Shown piece by piece: positions 8,199-16,338 of a stretch of DNA of 64,000 nt. Source of the DNA: Salinispirillum marinum (GTDB lineage Bacteria > Pseudomonadota > Gammaproteobacteria > Pseudomonadales > Natronospirillaceae). The stretch is taken from assembly GCF_042651565.1 (NCBI RefSeq), contig NZ_JBHSDF010000003.1; one strand, given 5' to 3'. A program made the position numbers and the translations under genes. Each line of letters starts with the position of its first letter. Within the stretch, counting starts at the first letter, position 1. Under the pieces are notes generated by a model that worked only from the letters and a program-made list of their open reading frames with translations, did not search any database and was not told the origin of the DNA.

Positions 8199-9368
8199 CT
8201 ACACAGAAAGTTCGCGCCGTACGAGGCCACGAGTAATGGTTGCGTTGACGTTGAGGTCTTTGCTCCAAATGATAAAGTCGGCGTCGGCACCGACGGTCAG
8301 GCGCCCCTTATGCCACAGCCCCAAGGCGTTCGCTGGGTTAAGCGTGGCGGTTTGCAGCAGCGAGGAGAACGTTAGGCCTACCTCGCCACAGCCTCGACGA
8401 ATGGCGTTAGCCAAGCTGTCCAAGCGCCCCATATCGACGCGTAAAAACCGCCCGTCGGCATCAAATTCGGGCAGGCTGGCGTACGCATCGGTTGACATGG
8501 TGAGTTGGCTTAGCGGCACACCCGCTTCCAAGGCCCGCGCAATGGCAATGGGGCTGTCGATATCACCGGCCGCTAATAGACTTTCGTTGTTCGTAGCGGT
8601 GAAGTCAATCATGCCGCCACCTTTCGCGAAGGTAAAACCCTGTTGCAGCAAATCTTCATGCCGATTGATATGAGTGGGATAAAAATGACTGAGCTTGACC
8701 GGATAGCGGTCGGCGGCGGCGTGCAGTGTACTAAGGCCTGAGTGATGGTCGCCGACATGAATGCTCAAGACGCCTTTCTTACCCGCCAACATCGCACCCA
8801 CGCGCACTTCCGCCGCCAGACGCGCCAGTTCCTCAACACTGGGATGGCTACCGCGATGGTCGGCAATGGCGACCTCGCCCACGCCAATGACATCAGGAAT
8901 GTAGGCAATATCTGTCTGCACACTGCCCGTTAGGGTTTTGATCGGTAGGTGATAATGGCCTGCATAGATGTAGGCGCTGATGCCATGGCTTTGCAAAAAG
9001 CGCGCATGACCAAGAAGGTCGGCATGGGTGCGATGCACCGCATCGGTGCCCAGCGCCCCGGTTACGGTCGTTACGCCGCTGGTCCAGGCATCCTCAACCG
9101 GCATACAAGGCATGCGGGTACTGTAACCGCCTTCACCACCCCCACCGGTAATGTGGGTTAAGGTATCGACCAAGCCCGGCGACACCGGCAAGCCTTGGGC
9201 GTCCAGATCCACCAATTCAGGAATACCCGATACTTCAAGGTTCTTCCCTAGGGCAGCAATCTTGCCGGCGATGACCAGGATGTCCTGCACGCCCTGTCGG
9301 CTCGGCGCATGCACATCGGCATTGCGTAACAATAGATGGCCAACGGCCGGCGGCTGGAAGTCGCTCAT
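8199..9368 (-). CDS. Beta-aspartyl (isoaspartyl) dipeptidase-like amidohydrolase with altered metal ligands
   Basis: 389 residues, the IadA length. The overall pattern follows E. coli IadA: a small N-terminal beta domain, PGLVDTLTHITGGGGEGG (residues 64-81), TGALGTD, the GHYH segment near 137, IADHRGSHP near 168-176, PTHINR, GGGMIDFTA and STDAYASLP (Asp ligand). Two ligand positions differ from IadA as I remember it: the first His of the HxH pair is Leu70 (only His72 remains), and the carbamylated lysine region reads GVGEVAIADHR, with Glu165 and one extra residue. It could be an IadA subclass using a glutamate bridge, or have another activity. It is first in an apparent three-gene operon with the oxygenase and the aspartoacylase, divergent from an amino acid ABC transporter. 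Confidence 0.82.
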   Translation of the reverse strand: MSDFQPPAVGHLLLRNADVHAPSRQGVQDILVIAGKIAALGKNLEVSGIPELVDLDAQGLPVSPGLVDTLTHITGGGGEGGYSTRMPCMPVEDAWTSGVTTVTGALGTDAVHRTHADLLGHARFLQSHGISAYIYAGHYHLPIKTLTGSVQTDIAYIPDVIGVGEVAIADHRGSHPSVEELARLAAEVRVGAMLAGKKGVLSIHVGDHHSGLSTLHAAADRYPVKLSHFYPTHINRHEDLLQQGFTFAKGGGMIDFTATNNESLLAAGDIDSPIAIARALEAGVPLSQLTMSTDAYASLPEFDADGRFLRVDMGRLDSLANAIRRGCGEVGLTFSSLLQTATLNPANALGLWHKGRLTVGADADFIIWSKDLNVNATITRGLVRRELSV

Positions 9369-9735
9369 GATTTCTCCTAATTCTGGGCAAGGCCGCAGGG
9401 GTGTATAACAGTGGATGACGCTCTACACACGGCCGTTATTGTAAGTTGTGCCGCACAACATACCAGTTCTGCATTTTTTTTCGTGCGTAAAACGGTTGGA
9501 ATTCTTCAAATTTGCGACAGTTTTATGCACATTTTTGGCGTGACGGTTGCATTCATTTTGGTTTACCAGAAAGATAGTCGGCAAGATGCGCTAAACGAGC
9601 ACCGAACAATTCTAACAGGGTTGCTGCGTTCGCCCCGTCTGCCCATGCAGTTGCAGGGCATCCATGCGTTGCGCCATCGGTTCCGAATTTGCAGTTAAGT
9701 GCCCAAATAAAAAGCCTTTGAACAGTGGAGTACCC
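9369..9735. other. Divergent intergenic region between amidohydrolase and ABC transporter genes
   Basis: 367 bases without a convincing gene. It must hold the promoters for the minus-strand catabolic genes and the plus-strand transporter genes. The centre (about 9470-9540) is AT-rich. I do not see a clear sigma-70 promoter pair or a strong operator; TTGGAATTCTTCAA near 9496 is only a partial palindrome. A frame starting at 9664 is an upstream extension of the ATPase gene, not a separate product. Confidence 0.5.
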
Positions 9736-10509
9736 ATGACAACACAACAGCCCCCATTGGTGGTGAAGGACGTTCATAAATCCTTCGGCGACCAAGAGGT
9801 ACTGAAAGGTATCTCGTTAACCGCACAAAAAGGCGACGTGATTTCGCTCATTGGCTCTTCAGGCTCCGGAAAAAGCACCTTCTTACGCTGCATTAACCTG
9901 TTGGAAACGCCCACCTCCGGCGATATTCAAGTGCATGGCGACCCCATTCTGTTCAAAACCTTGCGTGATGGCACCCGTGCCCCGGCCGATATGAAACAAG
10001 TGCAATTAATGCGGGCCCGGTTGGCGATGGTGTTTCAGAATTTTAATCTGTGGTCCCACATGACGGTTTTGGAAAACGTGATCGAAGCGCCACGTCGTGT
10101 GCTCGGGCTCAGTAAAGACGAAGCCGTCGCGCGCGGCGAAGCTTTATTGGAAAAAGTGGGTTTAACGCATCGTAAAGACGCCTACCCGGTACAAATGTCG
10201 GGCGGCCAACAGCAGCGGGCGGCGATTGCCCGAGCGTTGGCGATGGAGCCGGAAGTGTTGTTGTTCGATGAGCCGACCTCTGCGCTAGACCCGGAATTGG
10301 TCGGTGAAGTGTTGCAGGTGATGCGCGATCTGGCCGAAGAAGGCCGCACCATGATCGTGGTCACGCACGAGATGTCGTTTGCTCGTGATGTATCCAATAA
10401 GGTGTTATTCCTGCACCAAGGTCAGATTGAAGAACAGGGTGACCCCAAAGTGGTGTTCAACAACCCCAGCTCGGAACGTTTACAGCAGTTCCTGACGCCG
10501 AAGTATTAA
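9736..10509 (+). CDS. Polar amino acid ABC transporter, ATP-binding subunit (HisP/GlnQ type)
   Basis: 257 residues from ATG 9736, preceded by GTGGAG at a proper distance. An in-frame upstream start at 9664 lacks a site and adds a non-family tail. Motifs: Walker A IGSSGSGKST, Q-loop VFQNFNLW, signature MSGGQQQRAAIARAL, Walker B VLLFDEPTSALD and H-loop VVTHEMSFA. The inserted segment around KTLRDGTRAPADMKQ is typical of the HisP/ArgT-type histidine, arginine and ornithine systems. The protein powers uptake of a polar amino acid across the inner membrane. It heads a three-gene unit with two permeases; no periplasmic binding protein gene is in the window. Confidence 0.93.
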   Translation: MTTQQPPLVVKDVHKSFGDQEVLKGISLTAQKGDVISLIGSSGSGKSTFLRCINLLETPTSGDIQVHGDPILFKTLRDGTRAPADMKQVQLMRARLAMVFQNFNLWSHMTVLENVIEAPRRVLGLSKDEAVARGEALLEKVGLTHRKDAYPVQMSGGQQQRAAIARALAMEPEVLLFDEPTSALDPELVGEVLQVMRDLAEEGRTMIVVTHEMSFARDVSNKVLFLHQGQIEEQGDPKVVFNNPSSERLQQFLTPKY

Positions 10510-10548
10510 AGGGTCGGTTCCCCACATTTGACGATTCAAGGTGCAACC

Positions 10549-11298
10549 ATGAACGAAAATACATTTGACTGCCAAGGCTTCTACGAGAGCATCGGTTTAG
10601 GGCTACATGGCTATGGCTGTAGCATCATGACCGGTGCGTGGCTCACCATTCAGTTGGCTTTCATGGCTTTGGCGCTGGCCTTGGTTTTAGGGTTGTTGAC
10701 GGCCATCGCAAAACTTTCCAAAAACCGCGTGGCCCGCGGTGCAGCCACCACCTACACCACGCTGATTCGTGGCGTACCGGATTTGGTGTTGATGCTGTTG
10801 ATTTTCTACGGTGGCCAGATTGGCTTGAACAATCTGTTGTATTGGGTCGGCAGCCAGTTTGATAACCCGAATTTGTTTGTTGAAATTCATCAGTTTACCG
10901 CGGGTGTGGTCACCATTGGGTTTATCTTTGGTGCGTACATGGGCGAAAGCTTCCGCGGTGCCTTTCTGGCCGTGCCGAAAGGCCAAATTGAGGCCGGTCA
11001 AGCGTACGGCATGAGCGGCGTGCAGGTGTTTACACGCATTTTATTCCCGCAAATGGTGCGCCATGCACTGCCCAGCTTGGGCAATAACTGGATGGTATTG
11101 TTGAAAACTACCGCTTTGGTGTCGATCATCGGCCTGCAGGATATGACCTTGGTCGCCTCGCGAGCATCCCGCACCATGAATGAACCCTTTGCCTTCTTCT
11201 TGCCGGTGGCCGCGATCTACCTGTTGCTGACGGCGGTGTCGGAAATTGGCATGAAGCTGATCAACAAGCGTTTCAGTCGGGGAGTGGTATCGTCATGA
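10549..11298 (+). CDS. Amino acid ABC transporter permease (HisQ/AotQ type)
   Basis: 249 residues from ATG 10549 (AAGGTG upstream); a TTG at 10528 is a weaker alternative. It is a hydrophobic protein with about five membrane segments, beginning with a periplasmic N-terminal tail (MNENTFDCQGFYESIG) and then TGAWLTIQLAFMALALALVLG. The EAA loop that contacts the ATPase is EAGQAYGMSGVQVFTRILFP near residue 150. The N-terminal topology and length fit the HisQ-like half of a heterodimeric permease. Its stop overlaps the start of the second permease (ATGA), which indicates translational coupling. Confidence 0.9.
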   Translation: MNENTFDCQGFYESIGLGLHGYGCSIMTGAWLTIQLAFMALALALVLGLLTAIAKLSKNRVARGAATTYTTLIRGVPDLVLMLLIFYGGQIGLNNLLYWVGSQFDNPNLFVEIHQFTAGVVTIGFIFGAYMGESFRGAFLAVPKGQIEAGQAYGMSGVQVFTRILFPQMVRHALPSLGNNWMVLLKTTALVSIIGLQDMTLVASRASRTMNEPFAFFLPVAAIYLLLTAVSEIGMKLINKRFSRGVVSS

Positions 11299-12008
11299 TT
11301 GAACAATTTTTAGACATTTTCCTCGCCGACAATCTCATTTTGAACACCGAAACCATCCTGCATTATTGGGGCGGTTTGGTGATGACGGTGCAGCTAGTCT
11401 TTCTGGCTTTGTTGGTTGGTTTGGTGTTGGCAGTACCTTTGGCTGTCGGCCGAACGAGCAAACATTGGTGGATCAGTGGGCCAATATGGTGCTACACCTA
11501 TGTATTTCGTGGCACACCCTTGCTGATTCAGCTTTACATCATTTATTACGGCGTGACCTTCATCGAGGGTATTCAGGATTCGATCTTCTGGGTTATTTTT
11601 CGTGAAGCCTATGTACCGTTGTTGATTGCCTTTGTGTTGAACACAGCAGCGTACACCACGGAAATTTTGCGCGGTGCCATCAAGCAGACACCGCACGGCG
11701 AAATTGAAGCGGCCCAGGCCTATGGCTTTACCCCATGGCAAGTGATCACGCGGATTAAATTACCCAGTGCATTGCGTCGCGCGCTACCGGCCTACAGCAA
11801 CGAAGTGATCTTTATGCTGCACGCCAGCTCCATTGCCAGTGTAGTCACCATCATCGACTTGACCGGCGCCGCACGCGATATCTTCTCGCGCTACTACGCA
11901 CCGTTCACCTCGTTCCTGTTTGTGGCGGCGATTTATCTGGTGCTGACGTTTGCGTTGGTTTACCTGTTCAAGCGGTTGGAGCAAAAGTACCTCGCGCATT
12001 TGCAGTAA
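11295..12008 (+). CDS. Amino acid ABC transporter permease (HisM/AotM type)
   Basis: 237 residues. It begins with a short amphipathic stretch and then the membrane segment GGLVMTVQLVFLALLVGLVLA. It carries the EAA loop EAAQAYGFTPWQVITRIKLP and ends in a last membrane helix followed by FKRLEQKYLAHLQ. This matches the HisM partner of the HisQM heterodimer. Ligand preference cannot be read from the permease alone; basic amino acids or opine-like compounds are common for this subfamily. It is the last gene of the transporter unit and is followed by a cluster of hairpins that ends it. Confidence 0.9.
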   Translation: MIEQFLDIFLADNLILNTETILHYWGGLVMTVQLVFLALLVGLVLAVPLAVGRTSKHWWISGPIWCYTYVFRGTPLLIQLYIIYYGVTFIEGIQDSIFWVIFREAYVPLLIAFVLNTAAYTTEILRGAIKQTPHGEIEAAQAYGFTPWQVITRIKLPSALRRALPAYSNEVIFMLHASSIASVVTIIDLTGAARDIFSRYYAPFTSFLFVAAIYLVLTFALVYLFKRLEQKYLAHLQ

Positions 12009-12030
12009 CGTTCGGTGGCATGCAGTCAAC

Positions 12031-12086
12031 GGGTCAATCTTGTTTGACCCCTACGGTAGGGGTCGGTTACGACCGACCCGTTATTA
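12031..12086 (+). terminator. Hairpin cluster ending the transporter operon
   Basis: Three adjoining dyads: GGGTCAA (12031-12037) with TTGACCC (12044-12050); CCCCTA (12048-12053) with TAGGGG (12057-12062), overlapping the first; and GGGTCGGT (12060-12067) with ACCGACCC (12072-12079), which has a TACG tetraloop and is followed by GTTATTATC. The last is the strongest and is the probable terminator, though the T run is interrupted. The overlapping arms could switch between structures. Confidence 0.55.
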
Positions 12087-12236
12087 TCAATTCCTACCTT
12101 TTAGTCTTTCATATACAAGGTTCACTTTCGGCAAAAGCTGTAGTCTTAGATCATTCTGAACTCGATGGTTGGCAATCTGATACCTTGTAAGGTACTTTTA
12201 GCTGACCAACAGATTGGTAGTACGCAGGGATTGGTG

Positions 12237-14555
12237 ATGATTAGAGCTTCCGAGGCAGATACAAGAGCAAACTACATTGACCCCGCACTACATTCAGCTT
12301 CTTGGCAGCCGAGCAATATTATTCGCGAGCATTACTTCACCGACGGCAGAAAAATGGCCGGAGGAGTACGTGGACGACGTTGCTTCGTGGATTACTTACT
12401 TCACAAAGACAACCGTTATCTGGCAGTAGTCGAAGCTAAGAAAGAATCCGAGCATCCAACTAAAGGTCTGCAACAAGCCATCGACTATGCGAACAAGCTT
12501 CGCGTTCGCTTTGTCTATTCCAGTAATGGAAAACAAACCTATGAATTCGATCTGGAAACAGGTAAAGGCGACTATATTGAGTTCTACCCAACGCCTGCTG
12601 AGCTAGAAAAACGCTATGCCGAAGAAACCACAGATTTAAGCCAGGAGCTTAGAAATATCCCTTTCCAGATAGAAGGGGCCATGCAACCACGTTATTATCA
12701 AGAGCTGGCAGTTCATGCAGCTACCGATGCCATTGGCCAAGGCAAATCCCGCATTTTGCTCACACTGGCCACCGGTACCGGTAAAACCTTCATCGCCTTT
12801 CAAATCGTTCACAAAGTTTTTCAGGCTCGCTGGAACCGCGACGCCCCCGGTTCACGCAGGCCACGGGTTCTGTTTCTGGCCGACCGTAATATCCTGGCCG
12901 ACCAGGCGATTAATACCTTCAACCCCTATGAAAAAGACCTGATCAAAATCAACGGGGAAGAAGTACGTAAACGCAATGGTGTGGTGCCAACCAATGCCCA
13001 CATATTTTTCGCGATCTATCAGGCGATTGCGGAGCGAGAAAACATTGATGGCTACTACAAAGCGTACCCAAAGGATTTCTTTGATCTTGTGTTGATTGAT
13101 GAGTGTCACCGAGGTGCTGCTAATGACACAGGCTCTTGGCGAGCTATTTTGGAGCACTTCAGTAGTGCCGTGCATCTTGGCTTAACCGCCACGCCGAAAC
13201 GTACAGACAACGTAGACACCTATGAATATTTTGGTCAGCCTGCTTATGTCTATTCACTGAAAGACGGTATCAATGATGGCTTCTTGACTCCCTACCGAGT
13301 TAAGCGAGTTAGAACCAATCTGGATGAATTGGTGCTTACCAAAGATGACGTGATCGTCGAAGGTGAATCTGGTCAGGATTTGTATCAGGTCGAAGACTAT
13401 GACCGAAAAATTATTGTTGATGAGCGCACCGAACTGGTCGCAAAAGCCATTTTGGACAATATCAATCCACTAGAAAAAACCATTGTCTTTTGCGAAAACC
13501 AGAATCATGCGCTGACCATGCGCGACATGATCAATAAATACAAAGCCGTAAAAGACCCGCTTTACTGTGTACGAGTCACCAGCGACGAAGGCAAAGTCGG
13601 ACGCGAGCTATTGGAGAAGTTTCAGGATAACGACAAAGATATACCCACCATTATTACCTCTTCACAAATGCTCACAACAGGGGTCGATGCCCGTAACGTG
13701 CGTAACGTGGTACTGGATCGCATTATAGGCTCAATGGTGGAGTTCAAACAAATCATTGGGCGCGGCACCCGTGTGTTTGACGGTAAAGACTACTTCACCA
13801 TCGTGGATTTTCGGGGCGCAACGAATAACTTTTATGATGAGGAATGGGACGGCGAGCCTGAAGCGCCTGAACCAGCAGGAATCAGAGAGCCAACCCCGCC
13901 TTATACACCAGAGCCTCCGGAAGGCGGCGAAGGCCCTGATACAGAAACGAGTGAGCCGCGCCCAAGACTGAGAGTGAAACTTGGTAAACACCGCGAACTT
14001 AAGGTCATTGATATCGAAACTCGCTATATAGACGAAAATGGCAAACCGCTCAGCATTCAGGAATTTGTTGAACGGTTAATTCAACAACTCCCCGGATTGT
14101 TCAAAAGTGTTGATGAGCTTCGTGACATTTGGTCAGATCCAGATCTTCGCGAACAACTTCTGGCAAAACTGGTACAGGCGGGCTTTGACAAAGAGCAGCT
14201 CTCCACCCTGCGTCGTATGTTTGAAGCGGAAGATTGCGATATGTTCGATCTGTTGGCGTTTCTAGCCTTTGAACAACCCATGGCTACCCGTAAATCCAGA
14301 GCAGAAGCAGTGCGAGCCAACAGCGCTTTTTTCGACCAGTACCAACAGGAAAAGGCGAAGCAATTCCTGCATTTTGTTCTGAACCGCTACGAGCAAACTG
14401 GCGCTACAGAACTGTCACGTGATCGCCTGCCAGCTCTGATCGAACTATCCGGTCTTGGAACAACCAAAGATGCTTCCATGGCATTTGGTGGTAAACCTGC
14501 GCAATTGCTCACGGCCTTCAAACAACTTCAAAAACAGCTTTATCATGTGAGTTGA
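12237..14555 (+). CDS. hsdR: Type I restriction endonuclease subunit R (EcoEI-like)
   Basis: 772 residues from ATG 12237 (CAGGGA six bases upstream of the neighbouring GTG/ATG pair); an upstream ATG at 12165 is in frame but adds a non-family leader. The N-terminal PD-(D/E)xK nuclease shows RCFVDYLL and LAVVEAKK (Asp52, Glu66, Lys68). The SF2 motor follows: Walker A TLATGTGKTFIA, motif II LIDECHRG, motif III LGLTATPKR and motif VI IGRGTRVF. A proline/glutamate-rich linker near residue 565 leads to the EcoEI_R C-terminal domain that docks on the methylase core. HsdR cuts unmodified DNA after translocation. This is the first gene of a long defence operon. Confidence 0.95.
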   Translation: MIRASEADTRANYIDPALHSASWQPSNIIREHYFTDGRKMAGGVRGRRCFVDYLLHKDNRYLAVVEAKKESEHPTKGLQQAIDYANKLRVRFVYSSNGKQTYEFDLETGKGDYIEFYPTPAELEKRYAEETTDLSQELRNIPFQIEGAMQPRYYQELAVHAATDAIGQGKSRILLTLATGTGKTFIAFQIVHKVFQARWNRDAPGSRRPRVLFLADRNILADQAINTFNPYEKDLIKINGEEVRKRNGVVPTNAHIFFAIYQAIAERENIDGYYKAYPKDFFDLVLIDECHRGAANDTGSWRAILEHFSSAVHLGLTATPKRTDNVDTYEYFGQPAYVYSLKDGINDGFLTPYRVKRVRTNLDELVLTKDDVIVEGESGQDLYQVEDYDRKIIVDERTELVAKAILDNINPLEKTIVFCENQNHALTMRDMINKYKAVKDPLYCVRVTSDEGKVGRELLEKFQDNDKDIPTIITSSQMLTTGVDARNVRNVVLDRIIGSMVEFKQIIGRGTRVFDGKDYFTIVDFRGATNNFYDEEWDGEPEAPEPAGIREPTPPYTPEPPEGGEGPDTETSEPRPRLRVKLGKHRELKVIDIETRYIDENGKPLSIQEFVERLIQQLPGLFKSVDELRDIWSDPDLREQLLAKLVQAGFDKEQLSTLRRMFEAEDCDMFDLLAFLAFEQPMATRKSRAEAVRANSAFFDQYQQEKAKQFLHFVLNRYEQTGATELSRDRLPALIELSGLGTTKDASMAFGGKPAQLLTAFKQLQKQLYHVS

Positions 14556-14556
14556 A

Positions 14557-16338
14557 ATGGAATTAACACTAGCGCCTAACCCGATGTACGATCATTCGCA
14601 AACCTTAATTATCAACAAGGTGGCGACTTTGATTGGTGAAAATGGCAGTGGTAAATCCACCATTCTGCAATCAATATTTGAAGATCGAATCGCTTCTGGT
14701 CAACAAAGAGACTATAGAGTTGTATGTTTTTCGAGCGGTCAAAATGAATCGTTTTCAAAAGGTTTTTCCCTCTACGTCAAAAGACTGAAGAACACTCAAT
14801 CATCGGAACAGGTTTATGCCTATTTCTACGACAAATCGTGGTCTAAAACTCTGATATTTCTGGCAACAACTTTAATGAAGACCGGAAAGGTAAGAGGGTT
14901 CCTCGTCGATAAGGGCTACACGGCAGAAAGCCAGGATGGCTGGAAGGATGATGTTCACTCACGTCTGACCATGAAATTTCGTATCAAGAATGAGTACGTT
15001 AGGCAAATACATAATGCACTGAAGAGAGAAGAAAGCGGTGAAATAAATACTCTTAGGCAGAGCGTTTTTCATCGAAATTTAGCGAATTTTGTAGAACAAA
15101 CTGTTGATAGTAGTTATGAGTTTTCTAGTTCAATTAGGCAGCGTTCTATAGTGCTGCACCCATATCAATTTAATGAAATCCATTTTTTATCTAATCTATT
15201 CGATGATCCAACTCGTGAAGAACCTAAGCCAGAAGTATACAGGGAACTTCCAGCAGTTGATTTCTTTACTCAAGCAGCTAGAACCGATGATTTTTTTGAT
15301 CGTTCTAATGTACTTCTTACGTTTAAAGGTGATCTAGACCTGGATGATCTTAGTGATGGAGAATACCAACTGCTCTTTCTATACGCGTTGATAGATCTTT
15401 TTGATGCCCCCAATACGTTGTTCTTGTTTGATGAAGCGGATTCGCACCTTCATTATAAAAATGTAGAGAAACTATGGTCGCTTCTTCACAGTATCGAAGG
15501 TCATGCGATTACTACGACACACCTGTTGGACTCTATTTCTGCAAAAGAAAACCGCATAGAACATCTGAAAGTGGTGGAACAAGGTCGAATTAACGAAGAC
15601 AACAAGATCAAGCAACTAATCAGCCGCCTCAGTGTACTTTCTCGTGCCAAATCCGTCGAATTTGAGGTGTGTGGCAAGCTGCCTAACATCGCCTTATTAG
15701 ATGACTACAACGACTGGATTATCTTTACCAAACTCGCCTCACGTGCAGGGTTAGACGTAAATCGATTAGCCACTGTGCATGCCATGAAAAAGTCCTCCAG
15801 CTACGCTTCTGCTAGCGAAACCTTTGGCAAGGGCAAAATAGATTGGTTACATGGCTTAAGCAAGATTGAATCACCACTTGTAACAACACAGATTTTCCTA
15901 ATTTGTGATCGAGACGAGGCGGCATTGGACTGGAATGCTGCCAATGGCGTTCAAGTGAACGGACAAGTGTACCGTGAGTTGCTAAATGCCATTCAATGGC
16001 CTCGTGGTACCAGAGTTTCGCCGTATCTATTGGCTTGGAAACGCCGTGAAATCAAAAATTACTTGCTTTCGCATACAGCGCTGTCGCACCACAACGTGCT
16101 TACTCAAATCAACAACCCTGATATTGCGCAGCGCAATCATTTACAACCAAACAACCCTTGTGATAACGACGATATTCGGCGATTGAATGCCAAAGGTGTT
16201 ATTGACCCTCTGATAAATACCGAGGGTATAGGGCTCGACATTGACAAGCTCCAAGCCTATATCGACCTGATTCCGCCCGCAGAAATCAGCGAAGACATCA
16301 CCAATATGTACCAGTTTATTGAAGAGAAATTACGATAA
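14557..16338 (+). CDS. AAA ATPase, OLD/ABC-ATPase-like, with possible TOPRIM-like C-terminal domain
   Basis: 593 residues, inserted between hsdR and hsdM. Walker A is GENGSGKST at 28-36; LDDLSDGEYQLLFLYAL near 265 serves as the ABC signature; Walker B is TLFLFDEADSHLH near 290; ITTTHLLDSI is the switch His. After about residue 365 the chain changes: ALLDDYNDWIIFTKLAS and, about 75 residues later, TTQIFLICDRDEAALD resemble the acidic motifs of TOPRIM or DUF4435-type domains found in OLD-like nucleases. That second assignment is tentative. It overlaps hsdM by one base (TAATG), so it is made with the restriction system. It could be an accessory effector or an independent defence gene carried in the operon. 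Confidence 0.8.
   Translation: MELTLAPNPMYDHSQTLIINKVATLIGENGSGKSTILQSIFEDRIASGQQRDYRVVCFSSGQNESFSKGFSLYVKRLKNTQSSEQVYAYFYDKSWSKTLIFLATTLMKTGKVRGFLVDKGYTAESQDGWKDDVHSRLTMKFRIKNEYVRQIHNALKREESGEINTLRQSVFHRNLANFVEQTVDSSYEFSSSIRQRSIVLHPYQFNEIHFLSNLFDDPTREEPKPEVYRELPAVDFFTQAARTDDFFDRSNVLLTFKGDLDLDDLSDGEYQLLFLYALIDLFDAPNTLFLFDEADSHLHYKNVEKLWSLLHSIEGHAITTTHLLDSISAKENRIEHLKVVEQGRINEDNKIKQLISRLSVLSRAKSVEFEVCGKLPNIALLDDYNDWIIFTKLASRAGLDVNRLATVHAMKKSSSYASASETFGKGKIDWLHGLSKIESPLVTTQIFLICDRDEAALDWNAANGVQVNGQVYRELLNAIQWPRGTRVSPYLLAWKRREIKNYLLSHTALSHHNVLTQINNPDIAQRNHLQPNNPCDNDDIRRLNAKGVIDPLINTEGIGLDIDKLQAYIDLIPPAEISEDITNMYQFIEEKLR

Noticed and set aside
9736..12008. Specific assignment as arginine/ornithine or histidine transporter
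   Set aside because: ATPase and permeases do not fix the ligand and there is no binding protein in the window.
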